Assembly (NCBI GenBank): GCA_039820405.1
Contig: JBCBQC010000002.1
Span: 186,001 to 250,000, forward strand
Source: CALLVY01 sp937899855
GTDB taxonomy: Bacteria > Bacteroidota > Bacteroidia > Chitinophagales > Saprospiraceae
Length of the DNA: 64,000 bases
Reading direction: 5' to 3'
Part shown: piece after piece, positions 42,878 through 51,205 of the stretch
Numbering within the stretch: the first letter of the stretch is position 1
Layout: every line of letters starts with the position of its first letter
Notes under the pieces: generated by a model
Told to the model about the DNA's origin: nothing
Seen by the model: only the letters and a program-made list of their open reading frames with translations
Databases searched by the model: none
Translations under genes and position numbers: made by a program

Positions 42878-43467
42878 CCCGCCGCAGCGGTCTCCTCGCG
42901 TTGGGGCAGGCCCAACAAGTAGATGATTTTTCCTCCCCGACCATTGTCCATTTTTCCACTTTCCCAAGTGTAGTGATCGATGCGGAGTCGAGCCACGAGC
43001 TCGTCCAGGTCCCGGGGGGCGTAAAGCTTGAAGAGGGCTAAAAATCCGTCGATGGAGGTGACCAGGGGCAGGATGGGAATGAGGTAGGTAAAGATCAGTC
43101 GCGACCAGCGGAAGGGCCGTACGAAGGGCGTCGCCAGGATGATGGTGAGGGGGACAAAAAAAAGCATGCCCACCGCCTGCCACAGGCTATCGTTGTTGCC
43201 CTCCACTACCGCGATGGGTTGGTTGGTTTGGGCCAGGGTGGTCAGTAATTTGGCGGCGCGTTGGGGGGGTAATTGGTGAAAGGAATTGATGCTGAGGTAG
43301 AGCCCCTCCGTCTGGGGGGCGTTGGTGTCGACCTTGGGCAGGGGCAGATTGTGGAGCCGGACGGAAGGCTGGAGGTGGGGGCGCAGGGTCTCCAGCCCGG
43401 CGCCGTTGCGCTGATCAATGTTGATGATCGTTTGGGCATTGGCGTGGCGCAGGCCCCGCTCCACCAC
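42874..43467 (-). CDS. predicted membrane protein, C-terminal part of a SAM-methyltransferase-like family; start lost or unclear
   Basis: A 197-residue ORF from a GTG. The first half (ARPFLPVVERGLRHANAQ onward, TIINIDQRNGAGLETLRPHL) looks like the front of a class I methyltransferase fold although the glycine-rich SAM loop is changed (IDQRNGAG). The second half has two hydrophobic helices (VGMLFFVPLTIILATPFV, FTYLIPILPLVTSIDGFL) and ends YLLGLPQR. I recall this layout from bacterial SAM-dependent methyltransferase annotations but cannot confirm it. The frame stays open upstream of the GTG to 43542 with no ATG, running into the divergent regulator. Its stop overlaps the convergent fusion gene by 4 bases. 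Confidence 0.6.
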   Translation of the reverse strand: MVERGLRHANAQTIINIDQRNGAGLETLRPHLQPSVRLHNLPLPKVDTNAPQTEGLYLSINSFHQLPPQRAAKLLTTLAQTNQPIAVVEGNNDSLWQAVGMLFFVPLTIILATPFVRPFRWSRLIFTYLIPILPLVTSIDGFLALFKLYAPRDLDELVARLRIDHYTWESGKMDNGRGGKIIYLLGLPQREETAAAG

Positions 43468-43538
43468 GGGTAGGAAGGGGCGCGCCGCACCGATCTGAAG
43501 TACGAACCAAGGAAAAAATTTTAACCGCGGCCCAGCAA

Positions 43539-44168
43539 TTGTTCAATAAATACGGCGTGTCGGACGTATCGCTACGGAAGATTGCGGCGGAATTGGGCAT
43601 CAGTCATACCAACCTAATTTACCATTACAAAACCAAAAACGACTTGTTGGATCAGTTACACCGCCGCATCTTAGAGGCGGCCCAGCGGGAGAATGAGCAA
43701 TTGAAAAAGGAGGAGGATTTGATTGGGGGGCTGTACCAAACGACCCTGACGGGTTTTAGGATCCTGTACGATTACCGCTTTTTTATGATCGACCTCAACT
43801 ACATCATGCGATCCAACCCGGAGCTGCACCGCTTCTTCCTGGAGGTCGAAGCCATCCGGGCCGGCATGTACCGGGACCTGCTACACCAGCTGGCGGCGCA
43901 GGACCTACTGCGATCGGAGGAGTACCCGGAGGAGTACGAGCAATTGATCCACCGCATCCGCGTCCTGAGCGATTACTGGATCGCCTCGGCCGAGATCTAC
44001 GACCAGCTTCCCGTGCCGGAGCTGATCGCCCGGTACGCTCGTCTGCTGCTGAGTATGTTTTACCCCTACCTCACGGAACGGGGAAAGCAGCGCTACCGCC
44101 ATCATTTTGGGCAAGCACCGAATACTGCGGGCGAGGTTACTACCCCACCGTCTAAAAAGCCAGATTGA
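43539..44168 (+). CDS. TetR-family transcriptional regulator, start codon missing
   Basis: A 209-residue ORF from a TTG. The HTH reads VSLRKIAAELGISHTNLIYHYKTKNDLL, a clear TetR recognition helix. But the TetR first helix, RTKEKILTAAQQLFNKYG, begins 12 codons before the TTG, and upstream the frame is open to 43428 without ATG, GTG or TTG. The residues immediately before are SEV, so a lost start such as ATG before TCT (43494) is plausible. The C-terminal ligand domain is not recognised. Its 3' end overlaps the DUF5723-like gene by 17 bp. Either a truncation, a rare start codon or a sequence error explains the start. Confidence 0.75.
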   Translation: MFNKYGVSDVSLRKIAAELGISHTNLIYHYKTKNDLLDQLHRRILEAAQRENEQLKKEEDLIGGLYQTTLTGFRILYDYRFFMIDLNYIMRSNPELHRFFLEVEAIRAGMYRDLLHQLAAQDLLRSEEYPEEYEQLIHRIRVLSDYWIASAEIYDQLPVPELIARYARLLLSMFYPYLTERGKQRYRHHFGQAPNTAGEVTTPPSKKPD

Positions 44169-45480
44169 GCCCCGTGCGAAGATTGAAGTTCTGGCCGTTA
44201 TTGGAGCTATTTGAAGCCAAAACGTTGTCCATCATCACCAGCAAGCCGATGGGCCCCAACTGCGCGGCAGCTTGTAGCCCCAGATTGGCAAATTGGTCGT
44301 GGCGGATAGAATACGACAGGCCCAGGCTCAGTACCTTACCCAACCGGCGTTGGGCATTGAGCGAGAGGGCCCAATTGGTGGTTTCGCGAAAGTGAACGAG
44401 GTGGACCAGCCCTCCCACGGCCCAGCTGTCGCCAAATTGGTAACGACTGCTGAGGTATACCTTGAGGGGCAGTGCGGTCTGGTAGTTGTCGGTCGTCTCC
44501 GAAAAGGTGAGTAGCTCGCCCAGCGAGTCGAGGGTTTCGCTGAGGGGGATGGAAGCCGATTGCAGCAGACTATCGACGGCAATTCCGCCGTAAGCCAGGT
44601 TGGTATTGCTGCGGTAGTTGACGACGTTTTCACTCCACTGGATGCCCCCCAAATCGACGACGCTGGCCGCGATTTGCCAGCGGTCACTGAGGTCGTAGGT
44701 TAGGCCAAAATCCAGGGCAAAGCCGAGGTTGCTGCTAAAGAGGTCCCCAGCGGTAAAGTCGTCCACGCCTACTTGGAGATCAAAATCCGTGAGGCTATTG
44801 ATTCGGAAGTAGGAAGAGGTATTGAGCAGGATGTCGGTATCGAGGGTGAGTTGGTAAATGTCCTCGTCGGTAAAGAGATCGGCCCGGCGGTTTTCGGTGG
44901 AGGCATTTCCGATGCCGGTCAATAATTTTGCGCGCGCACCGATCCCCAGGCGGCCCACGCGGTGGGCCAGCCCCAGGGCAAATTCATTGTAGCCCGTCAG
45001 CTGAATATCGGGCCCCAGGGCGAGGGTCTCCCCCACCGCACTGGCGTTGCCCAGGAAGATGAACTGGGCCAGGCTCGCCGGGTAATTGAGGTAGGCGTTG
45101 AACCGCAGGCCGTGGTGAAAGCTGATCTGGAGGTCCTGAAAGCGGAGCCCGAGGCGGAAGGTCTCGGTGTGGAAATCGGCCAGGATGAGGTTGTTCTCGC
45201 TCTGGTTGGCGATGAGGGCCTCGCCGTTGACGACGTTTTGGCCCTCGACAGTGGTGCGTACCAGTTGATCAAAGTCCAAACCATTGGTGGCCGAGTTGAA
45301 ATAAAACGAAGGCAACCCAATTTCGATGGTGTGCTCGGTCATAAAGGCGGGGTTGGTCAAACTGGCCTGCCAGTGCTGGCGCAGGAAATGCGTTCCCAAT
45401 TCTTGTTGGGCCGCGAGGGGGGTGAGGAGTCCGAACGCGAGGAACAGACTCCAGCCAAATTGCAATAAGTTGGAGCGCAT
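44152..45480 (-). CDS. predicted outer-membrane protein, DUF5723-like
   Basis: A 442-residue exported protein with a signal peptide (residues 1-24, LFLAFGLLTPLAAQ). The body is a series of amphipathic beta strands with repeated aromatic ends and finishes with LRTGLNLAF, ending in Phe as in BAM-inserted barrels. The SLTNPAFMTEHTIEIGLPSFYF opening is typical of the DUF5723 group found in Bacteroidota, whose function is unknown. It starts 7 bp after the lipoprotein gene that precedes it, so the two are probably one operon. Confidence 0.8.
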   Translation of the reverse strand: MRSNLLQFGWSLFLAFGLLTPLAAQQELGTHFLRQHWQASLTNPAFMTEHTIEIGLPSFYFNSATNGLDFDQLVRTTVEGQNVVNGEALIANQSENNLILADFHTETFRLGLRFQDLQISFHHGLRFNAYLNYPASLAQFIFLGNASAVGETLALGPDIQLTGYNEFALGLAHRVGRLGIGARAKLLTGIGNASTENRRADLFTDEDIYQLTLDTDILLNTSSYFRINSLTDFDLQVGVDDFTAGDLFSSNLGFALDFGLTYDLSDRWQIAASVVDLGGIQWSENVVNYRSNTNLAYGGIAVDSLLQSASIPLSETLDSLGELLTFSETTDNYQTALPLKVYLSSRYQFGDSWAVGGLVHLVHFRETTNWALSLNAQRRLGKVLSLGLSYSIRHDQFANLGLQAAAQLGPIGLLVMMDNVLASNSSNNGQNFNLRTGLNLAF

Positions 45481-45487
45481 GCGTATG

Positions 45488-47020
45488 TTATTGTTGAACT
45501 TCGAGCTTCATCCCCATTCGTACTTCCACGCGTTGGTCGTTGTAGATCCGTACCGAAGTTTGCCCGCCATTGTAAGAGGAAAAGGCGAGGGTTACCAGTA
45601 CGCGATTGGCCTGCTGAAAATTGGTAAAACGCTGTCCGTCCACTTCGATGAAGGTGGTGACTTCATTGCTGGAGGAAGGCGGGACGATGCCCTCGGCATT
45701 GACCTCAGCGGCTTGGATAAGGGGACGCGGACCGGAAAAAAGCGAGTCGATGATAGCATCCTCGGAGTCGAGGAAGTAAGCCTGCAACTCCAGCTCCAGC
45801 GGCAAATCGTTTTCGGTGATGACTTTGAACTCCGCCGAGGTCACTTGTTCGTAATCTGAAAAATCAACATCGATGGTATCGCGGGCCACGAAGCCATTGG
45901 TTCGGCCGTAAAGGGGCAGCTGGACTTCTACTTGTACCCGGAAGGAGCTGGTGTCGGTCATAAAGCCGCGAATGCTTGTATCTCGGTCGGGATTGGCCAG
46001 GGCGCGCATCTCGTAGTCGAGGGCAATGGGAACGCCACTGAGTACCTCGTCGATATTGGAATTGCTGCGGTCGAAGACAAACTCGGTCGTTCGCGCTCCG
46101 CCCACCTCGTCGAGCCGGGGATAGTCGATATTGATGCTATCGATAAAGGGGCTTTCCAGGGTAATGACCTGCCCATCGGCTTTGATCACATCCATGATAC
46201 TCGCTTGGGAGCGTACGGGAAAGCCAAAAGAATTGATGACCGAGACCTTAATTTGGGGATCCTCGAAGTAAACATCCCCAAAGGTCCAGTTTTCAAAAAA
46301 GTCGATGGTGATCGTGTCGCGGGGAATTTCGTAAATTTCTTGCCCCATGTATCCCTCTACGTAGGAGGCGGTAAAATCCACCAGCGTCAAGCCGATCGTA
46401 TCCAGTCGGACGCGCGTGCCGCTACTCTCCAGCAGGACGTGATACTCGATAAAGAGCGAGTCCCGCGTAGGTACCAGCGTATAGCCCGTGAGGTCCACCT
46501 GGGGATGTACAAAGAGGGGGAAGTTGGGGTCATCGTGAAAGTAATTGTATTCGTACACCTCCCCATTGGGGGTGATCAGGTTGGGAAATCGCGCCTTGAA
46601 GGTAACGGGTTCGCTGAAGCTCATCGCGTAGAGGATTTGCATGGTTCCACTATTGATCAGGGCATAATCCAGGTCAAAGCCGTTGGGCGTACTAAAGGGC
46701 AGGGCGGAGATGGTGTCGAAGAGCGGGAAGGTTCCTTCCGTCTGGGCAATCGACTCAAAGATTTCGCTGCTTTGCCGCGCCGTGACGTCACCAAAATAAT
46801 TCATCGTCATAAAGCCATCCGCATCGACGGTGATAAAATTATCGTCACCGAAGCGGCTAAAAGCGTCCTCCATGGACAGCTCGGAAGTCAGTAGGGGGAT
46901 GGCAAATTCAGGACGGTAATCGGCCAGCTGTACCTCGTCGTACTTATTACAAGCGAGGGTGGTCAGCAGCGCCAGGAGGAAAAAGAAGGGTCCGCGCTGA
47001 AAAGGTACCTTATTCATCAT
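45488..47020 (-). CDS. lipoprotein of unknown function
   Basis: A 510-residue protein with a lipoprotein signal peptide (PFFFLLALLTTLAC, Cys at about 24). No known catalytic motif is visible. The mature part is rich in Asp, Tyr and Val in a beta-rich pattern. I start at the ATG pair at 47020/47017; the upstream extension of 25 codons has an internal CYC stretch and would precede the signal peptide. It sits 7 bp before the DUF5723-like barrel gene, so a surface complex is possible (inference). Confidence 0.78.
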   Translation of the reverse strand: MMNKVPFQRGPFFFLLALLTTLACNKYDEVQLADYRPEFAIPLLTSELSMEDAFSRFGDDNFITVDADGFMTMNYFGDVTARQSSEIFESIAQTEGTFPLFDTISALPFSTPNGFDLDYALINSGTMQILYAMSFSEPVTFKARFPNLITPNGEVYEYNYFHDDPNFPLFVHPQVDLTGYTLVPTRDSLFIEYHVLLESSGTRVRLDTIGLTLVDFTASYVEGYMGQEIYEIPRDTITIDFFENWTFGDVYFEDPQIKVSVINSFGFPVRSQASIMDVIKADGQVITLESPFIDSINIDYPRLDEVGGARTTEFVFDRSNSNIDEVLSGVPIALDYEMRALANPDRDTSIRGFMTDTSSFRVQVEVQLPLYGRTNGFVARDTIDVDFSDYEQVTSAEFKVITENDLPLELELQAYFLDSEDAIIDSLFSGPRPLIQAAEVNAEGIVPPSSSNEVTTFIEVDGQRFTNFQQANRVLVTLAFSSYNGGQTSVRIYNDQRVEVRMGMKLEVQQ

Positions 47021-47422
47021 TGCTGTTGTTTTTAAACCCGCTTCCTTCAAGCGGTTGACACTCATTATTATTGCGCAATAGCAGAAATTAACCAAAAATT
47101 AACGCCCGTCTTGGCCAGCCGACCAAGTCCTGGGAGCCCGGAGCTCCTTCCATAGCCATATCCATGTTTGTGTTTGTAAGTGGTACTAGACCTAGATGAG
47201 TTCGTTTTCTTCGCGTATGTTAAAGGTAGGAAGTATTTACTGATTAACGCAGTCGGGACGGAATGGCTGCTCCACAAATGTCTGCTAATTGCCAATGCCT
47301 GGCAATTTTGCCACTCTTCGCTGATTGGGGACATTAAAATTGCCACGGTCCAACCCATCCATACCGGGTCCATACCGGGTCCATACCGGGTCCATACCGG
47401 GTCCATACCGGGGAGGAGCATC
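47021..47422. other. 402-bp intergenic region containing an 11-bp tandem repeat
   Basis: The gap lies between two leftward genes: downstream of the beta-CASP nuclease gene and upstream of the lipoprotein gene. Apart from the repeat I see no hairpin with a T-run and no promoter with both elements. The ORFs that cross it read through the repeat and are not genes. Confidence 0.5.
47357..47411. repeat. five tandem copies of an 11-bp unit
   Basis: GTCCATACCGG repeats five times without gaps (55 bp); the first copy has A in place of the leading G. The other four are identical. On the minus strand the unit reads CCGGTATGGAC. The array lies 11 bp beyond the nuclease stop codon. The period is close to one turn of the double helix, so sites would face the same side. 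Confidence 0.9.
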
Positions 47423-48847
47423 TTACTCAAGCGTAAAACTTTGTCCCAGCGCGGGTATCGCCACCTGGTCAAAGCCGTGGGGCGCCAACCATTCCCGCAG
47501 GGCTTCTTGGCGGTCGATTTCGCCGTGGACGAGGAAGATTTTTTTCAATCGCCCCTTCTGATTGGCGAGAAAGTCGACAATTTCGTTGCGGTCGGCGTGG
47601 GCCGAAAAGGAGTCCATGATTTCGATATCGGCACTGACCATTTTGACTTCTCCAAACAGCTTGATCGTCGATTTTCCAGCCCGTAATTGCCCCCCCGCCG
47701 TATCGGGGCTACAGTAGCCGACGATGAGCAGGGTGGTTTGGGCCAGGTCAATATTGTTGAACAGGTGGTGACGAATCCGTCCGGCGTTCATCATCCCCGA
47801 GGAACTGATCACGATACAAGGCTCGGTGGAAGCGTTGAGGGCTTTGGAGGCCGCCACTTCTTTGATGTAGCTCAGGCGGTTGAATCCAAAGGGATTGTCA
47901 TCGATCAACATGTACTCGTTCAAGTCGTTGTCAAAGCACTCGGGATGGGAGCCAAACACGACGGTGGCGTTGACGGCCAGGGGGCTATCGACGTACACCG
48001 GAATGCGCGGCAGTTCACCGGCCGTCTCCATCTGGTCGAGCATGTAGACGATCTCCTGGGTCCGCCCCACGCTAAAGGCCGGAATGAGCAGCTTGCCCTT
48101 TTTTTCGATACAGGTGCGTTTGATGATCTCCAGGAAGCGCGAGGCCTCGGCGGGTTTTTCGAGGTGGTCCTTGTTGCCGTAGGTCGATTCGCAGATCAGG
48201 TAGTCCACCGGGGGCATGGGCTGTGGGTCCCTCAGGATGGGGCGGTCGGGGCGACCGATATCGCCGGTGAATCCAAACATAATTTCTTGGCCTCCTTCCT
48301 GGATCCGCAGGGTCACGGAGGCACTGCCCAGGATGTGCCCGGCGTCGGTGAACAAGACTTCTACCCGGTCGTTGATGCGGTGCCACCGACCGTAGCCCAC
48401 CCCCACGAAAAGTTCCATGGCCGGGGGGACGTCTTTGCTTCGGTAGAGTGGAGTGGCGAGTTTTTTCCGCAGCTTTTTTCCGCCCTTCTTCCGCTTCCGC
48501 AGGAGGCGTTTGTTTTCGTACTCGGCATCGCGCTCCTGAATTTTGGCGCTATCGAGCAGCATGATGGCGCAGAGGCTACGGGTGGCGTGGGTACAGATGA
48601 TGTGACCCCGGAAGCCATCCTTGACCAGTTTGGGAATCCGACCGCTGTGGTCGATGTGGGCGTGAGAAAGGATCATACAGTCGACGCTGCCGGGGGAGAA
48701 ATACCAATTTTCGTTGAAATCGGCCAGGTCCTTGTTGCGGCCCTGGTACAGGCCACAGTCGAGCAGGATGCGGTAGCCGTCGTCGAGGGTGAGGAGGTGA
48801 GCGCTTCCGGTAACTTGTTGGGCAGCTCCGCAGAATTGAACCTTCAT
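47423..48847 (-). CDS. metallo-beta-lactamase/beta-CASP fold RNA exonuclease-like protein
   Basis: A 474-residue cytoplasmic nuclease of the CPSF/YSH1-like bacterial group. The metal-binding motif ILSHAHIDHSGRIP is at about 59-72, the GHILGSAS and FTGDIGRPD motifs follow, and the beta-CASP domain has CIVISSSGMMNAGRI. The last quarter contains the C-terminal MBL motif MDSFSAHADRNEI. A Lys/Arg-rich insertion (KRLLRKRKKGGKKLRKKL) between about 113 and 130 is notable and could contact RNA. It is followed after the stop by an 11-bp tandem repeat. Confidence 0.92.
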   Translation of the reverse strand: MKVQFCGAAQQVTGSAHLLTLDDGYRILLDCGLYQGRNKDLADFNENWYFSPGSVDCMILSHAHIDHSGRIPKLVKDGFRGHIICTHATRSLCAIMLLDSAKIQERDAEYENKRLLRKRKKGGKKLRKKLATPLYRSKDVPPAMELFVGVGYGRWHRINDRVEVLFTDAGHILGSASVTLRIQEGGQEIMFGFTGDIGRPDRPILRDPQPMPPVDYLICESTYGNKDHLEKPAEASRFLEIIKRTCIEKKGKLLIPAFSVGRTQEIVYMLDQMETAGELPRIPVYVDSPLAVNATVVFGSHPECFDNDLNEYMLIDDNPFGFNRLSYIKEVAASKALNASTEPCIVISSSGMMNAGRIRHHLFNNIDLAQTTLLIVGYCSPDTAGGQLRAGKSTIKLFGEVKMVSADIEIMDSFSAHADRNEIVDFLANQKGRLKKIFLVHGEIDRQEALREWLAPHGFDQVAIPALGQSFTLE

Positions 48848-48894
48848 GACGTGGAGTTTTGGTGGATTTGTTGGCTAGTGTGGTCCAAAATAAT

Positions 48895-48930
48895 AAAAAA
48901 AGGGATAGCGACCAGCACCATCCCTTTTTT
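48895..48930. terminator. bidirectional intrinsic terminator after the ribosome recycling factor gene
   Basis: AAAAAAAGGGAT (48895-48906) and ATCCCTTTTTT (48920-48930) pair over 11 bases around a 13-base loop, with A- and T-tracts at each side. It separates frr from the nuclease gene. Confidence 0.92.
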
Positions 48931-48950
48931 CGCACCTTATTGGCGGGACC

Positions 48951-49517
48951 TTAGACCGTCATAATGTCCTTTTCCTTTTGCTCAACCAGGCTACTGACCT
49001 TGGAACCAAAATTGTCCGTCATCTTTTGCACCTCCTCTTCCTGGCGCTTCCCCGCATCTTCGGGATAGCCATTTTTGACGGCTTTTTTGACCGAGTCCAT
49101 CATTTTGTGCCGGGCACTGCGCAGACTCACTTTGGCATCTTCGCCCAGTTGTTTGGCCTGTCTGACCAAACCCCGGCGACGCTCTTCGGTGAGGGCCGGA
49201 ATATTGATAATGATAATATCCCCGTTGTTTTGGGGATTCAGACCGAGGTTAGCAGTCATGATGGCTTTTTCGATCGGGCTGATCATGGACTTTTCCCAGG
49301 GCTGTACGGTAAGCGTACGGCCATCGGAAGCCGATACGTTGGAGACTTGATTGAGCGGGGTGGGGCTGCCGTAGTAATCGACCATTATGCTACTTAGCAT
49401 GCTGGGAGAAGCTTTGCCCGCCCGAACCTTTTTCAGCTCGTTCTGCAGGTAGTCGATGGTGCCTTCCATCTCCAGTTCTCCCATCTCAATATTTTCCTCT
49501 AACTCTTCGGTAGTCAT
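48951..49517 (-). CDS. frr: ribosome recycling factor
   Basis: A 188-residue tRNA-mimic protein that with EF-G splits post-termination ribosomes. The MEGTIDYLQNELKKVRAGKASPSML front, VDYYGSPTPLNQVSNV and the LTEERRRGLVRQAKQLGEDAK helix are the conserved blocks. Length and order are normal. The pyrH gene, its usual partner, is not adjacent; the upstream neighbour is a NYN/PIN-like protein 38 bp away. Confidence 0.97.
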   Translation of the reverse strand: MTTEELEENIEMGELEMEGTIDYLQNELKKVRAGKASPSMLSSIMVDYYGSPTPLNQVSNVSASDGRTLTVQPWEKSMISPIEKAIMTANLGLNPQNNGDIIIINIPALTEERRRGLVRQAKQLGEDAKVSLRSARHKMMDSVKKAVKNGYPEDAGKRQEEEVQKMTDNFGSKVSSLVEQKEKDIMTV

Positions 49518-49554
49518 AAACTTTCTTTTGGTTCAAAATGGTGGGGCGGTGGAA

Positions 49555-50268
49555 TCAGAAATTGTATTTCACCACTCCCTTTTCAATCTCAATTTCTTTG
49601 TTGGCCTCCATCCGACGGATGATGAGGTCAACATTGTCATCGTATTCGGTCAGCTCTTGGTTGTAGAGCTGGATGTAGCGCTTGAGCGTTTCTACCTCCG
49701 CGGGGCGGTTGCCCGAATGGACCAGACGCCTTACGGTTTCCTTGGCGGTACTTTGGATGAGCGATTCCCCATTGTAGTCGCCCTCGATCAGTGGCTCTTC
49801 TCCCGAGTCGGGATGGTCCGTGGCAACGGCACTGCCATTACTCCCCAACTCGTCAATTACCAGGGGGGGCTCTTCACTTTGCTTGTCCAGACTGCTGTGC
49901 TTTTTGCGTTGGATGCGCAGGCAATCGCGTCCCTTATCGTTGATGTAGCTAACTAGGGTATCCAGACTGCGGTCGTTGGAGAGTACGGCAAACTCTACTT
50001 CCAGGGCCACCTTTTGGTGGATGCGCCCCATGACGAAAGCAAGGGGATAATTGAAATGGGCATCCTCTTCTTCGGTGGGGTGTACCGTGATCCACTTGAC
50101 CGCTTTGCCCAGCTTTTGTACTTGTCGGACGAGGGGAAAAGGAATGCTATCCTGATCGCTGGAGATGAAGATAAAAAGTCGATCGCAAACCTTTTCGAGC
50201 TTGCGGAATTTGACTTTCAATAGGTTCTCGTAGTCCGTAAATACAAACCTTCTGTTAGTGTTTTTCAT
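49555..50268 (-). CDS. NYN/PIN-like domain protein
   Basis: A 237-residue cytoplasmic protein. The N-terminal 130 residues read like a PIN/NYN nuclease fold: FVFTDYENLLKV (acidic Asp and Glu-Asn pair), FISSDQDSIPFPLV, and an acidic-site-like segment VLSNDRSLDTLVSYINDKG. This fold usually cleaves or binds RNA. A linker (about 130-175) is low in order, and the last 60 residues (KETVRRLVHSGNRPAEVETL) form a small helical domain. I start at the ATG at 50268; the ORF extends three codons to a TTG. It lies directly upstream of frr, possibly co-transcribed. Confidence 0.75.
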   Translation of the reverse strand: MKNTNRRFVFTDYENLLKVKFRKLEKVCDRLFIFISSDQDSIPFPLVRQVQKLGKAVKWITVHPTEEEDAHFNYPLAFVMGRIHQKVALEVEFAVLSNDRSLDTLVSYINDKGRDCLRIQRKKHSSLDKQSEEPPLVIDELGSNGSAVATDHPDSGEEPLIEGDYNGESLIQSTAKETVRRLVHSGNRPAEVETLKRYIQLYNQELTEYDDNVDLIIRRMEANKEIEIEKGVVKYNF

Positions 50269-50394
50269 AGGTGCCAAGCGTCGTGAATTTGATGAAAGGG
50301 GAGCGCCCTGAACAGCCCTGCTAAAGTAGGTTAAAAAGCCGCTTTTTCAAAATTTTACGGGTACTTTTCCAGTGCGCTTCTTTCCCCCTACCGC

Positions 50395-51090
50395 CTACTG
50401 GCGACTAGTATAACGCCAGATCAAAAACAAGAGGGTCACCAGTGCGGATAGCGCCGCCGCTACGTAGGTCATCGCCGCCCACCACAGGGCATCTTTGGCT
50501 CCTTCGTACTCCGACCCGCGCGTGATGCCCGTTTCGTCGAGCCAGACCAGGGCGCGCTTGCTGGCGTCAAACTCAACGGGTAAGGTCACGAAGCTGAAGG
50601 CCGTCGTGACGATAAAGGCACCGATGACGAGGAGTAGCAGTTGGGGGAAACTTCCCGCTAACACCAGCGCTCCCATGAGCAAAAACTGCTGGGCCCCGGT
50701 GGCGACCTTGACCGCGGGCACCATCTTGGAACGCAATTGCAACATGCTGTAGGCCGTGTCGTGCTGTACGGCGTGGCCACATTCGTGGGCCGCTACCGCC
50801 GCCGCCGCTACCGACCGCCCCCGATAGACCTCCGGGCTGAGCGCAACCGTCTTGGTGGCGGGGTTGTAATGATCCGAGAGGAAACCCTGGCCTTCGACTA
50901 CCTGTACGTCACCGATATTGTAGTGACGCAACATGGCCTCGGCAACCTGTTGGCCGCTCATGCCATTGCTCAGTCCCACTTGGCTGTAATAGTTGAATTT
51001 ACTTTTGAGGCGGTTGCTGACGAAGGCCCCCACCAGCGATAGGGCACCGGTGACAATCATGAACAACATATAATCTCCACTGAAAAACAT
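50395..51090 (-). CDS. zinc metallopeptidase, YugP-like
   Basis: A 231-residue membrane protein with one N-terminal helix, a zincin motif HECGH at 102-106 (VAAHECGHAVQH) preceded by PEVYRGRSVAAAAVAAHE, and two or three further hydrophobic helices at the C-terminal end. It belongs to the bacterial neutral zinc peptidase group of unknown substrate (B. subtilis YugP). It is a single gene between serS and the NYN/PIN-like gene. Confidence 0.92.
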   Translation of the reverse strand: MFFSGDYMLFMIVTGALSLVGAFVSNRLKSKFNYYSQVGLSNGMSGQQVAEAMLRHYNIGDVQVVEGQGFLSDHYNPATKTVALSPEVYRGRSVAAAAVAAHECGHAVQHDTAYSMLQLRSKMVPAVKVATGAQQFLLMGALVLAGSFPQLLLLVIGAFIVTTAFSFVTLPVEFDASKRALVWLDETGITRGSEYEGAKDALWWAAMTYVAAALSALVTLLFLIWRYTSRQ

Positions 51091-51205
51091 AATTATCGAA
51101 TTTGTGAGTTGATTGGAATAACCATTAACTAACGTCTCAACAAGTTCCGTCCTACTTTGGATGTAAAAAATCTACTAAGGTCACCATTCTCTTGATCAAA
51201 AAGGC

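Noticed and set aside
47357..47411. Possible CRISPR array
   Set aside because: Repeats are contiguous with no spacers and the unit is only 11 bp.
47068..47472. ORFs reading through the 11-bp repeat (both strands)
   Set aside because: Their repetitive residues come from the tandem DNA repeat, and they overlap the end of the nuclease gene.
47687..48964. 425-codon plus-strand ORF opposite the beta-CASP nuclease gene
   Set aside because: Shadow frame; nuclease motifs are on the minus strand.
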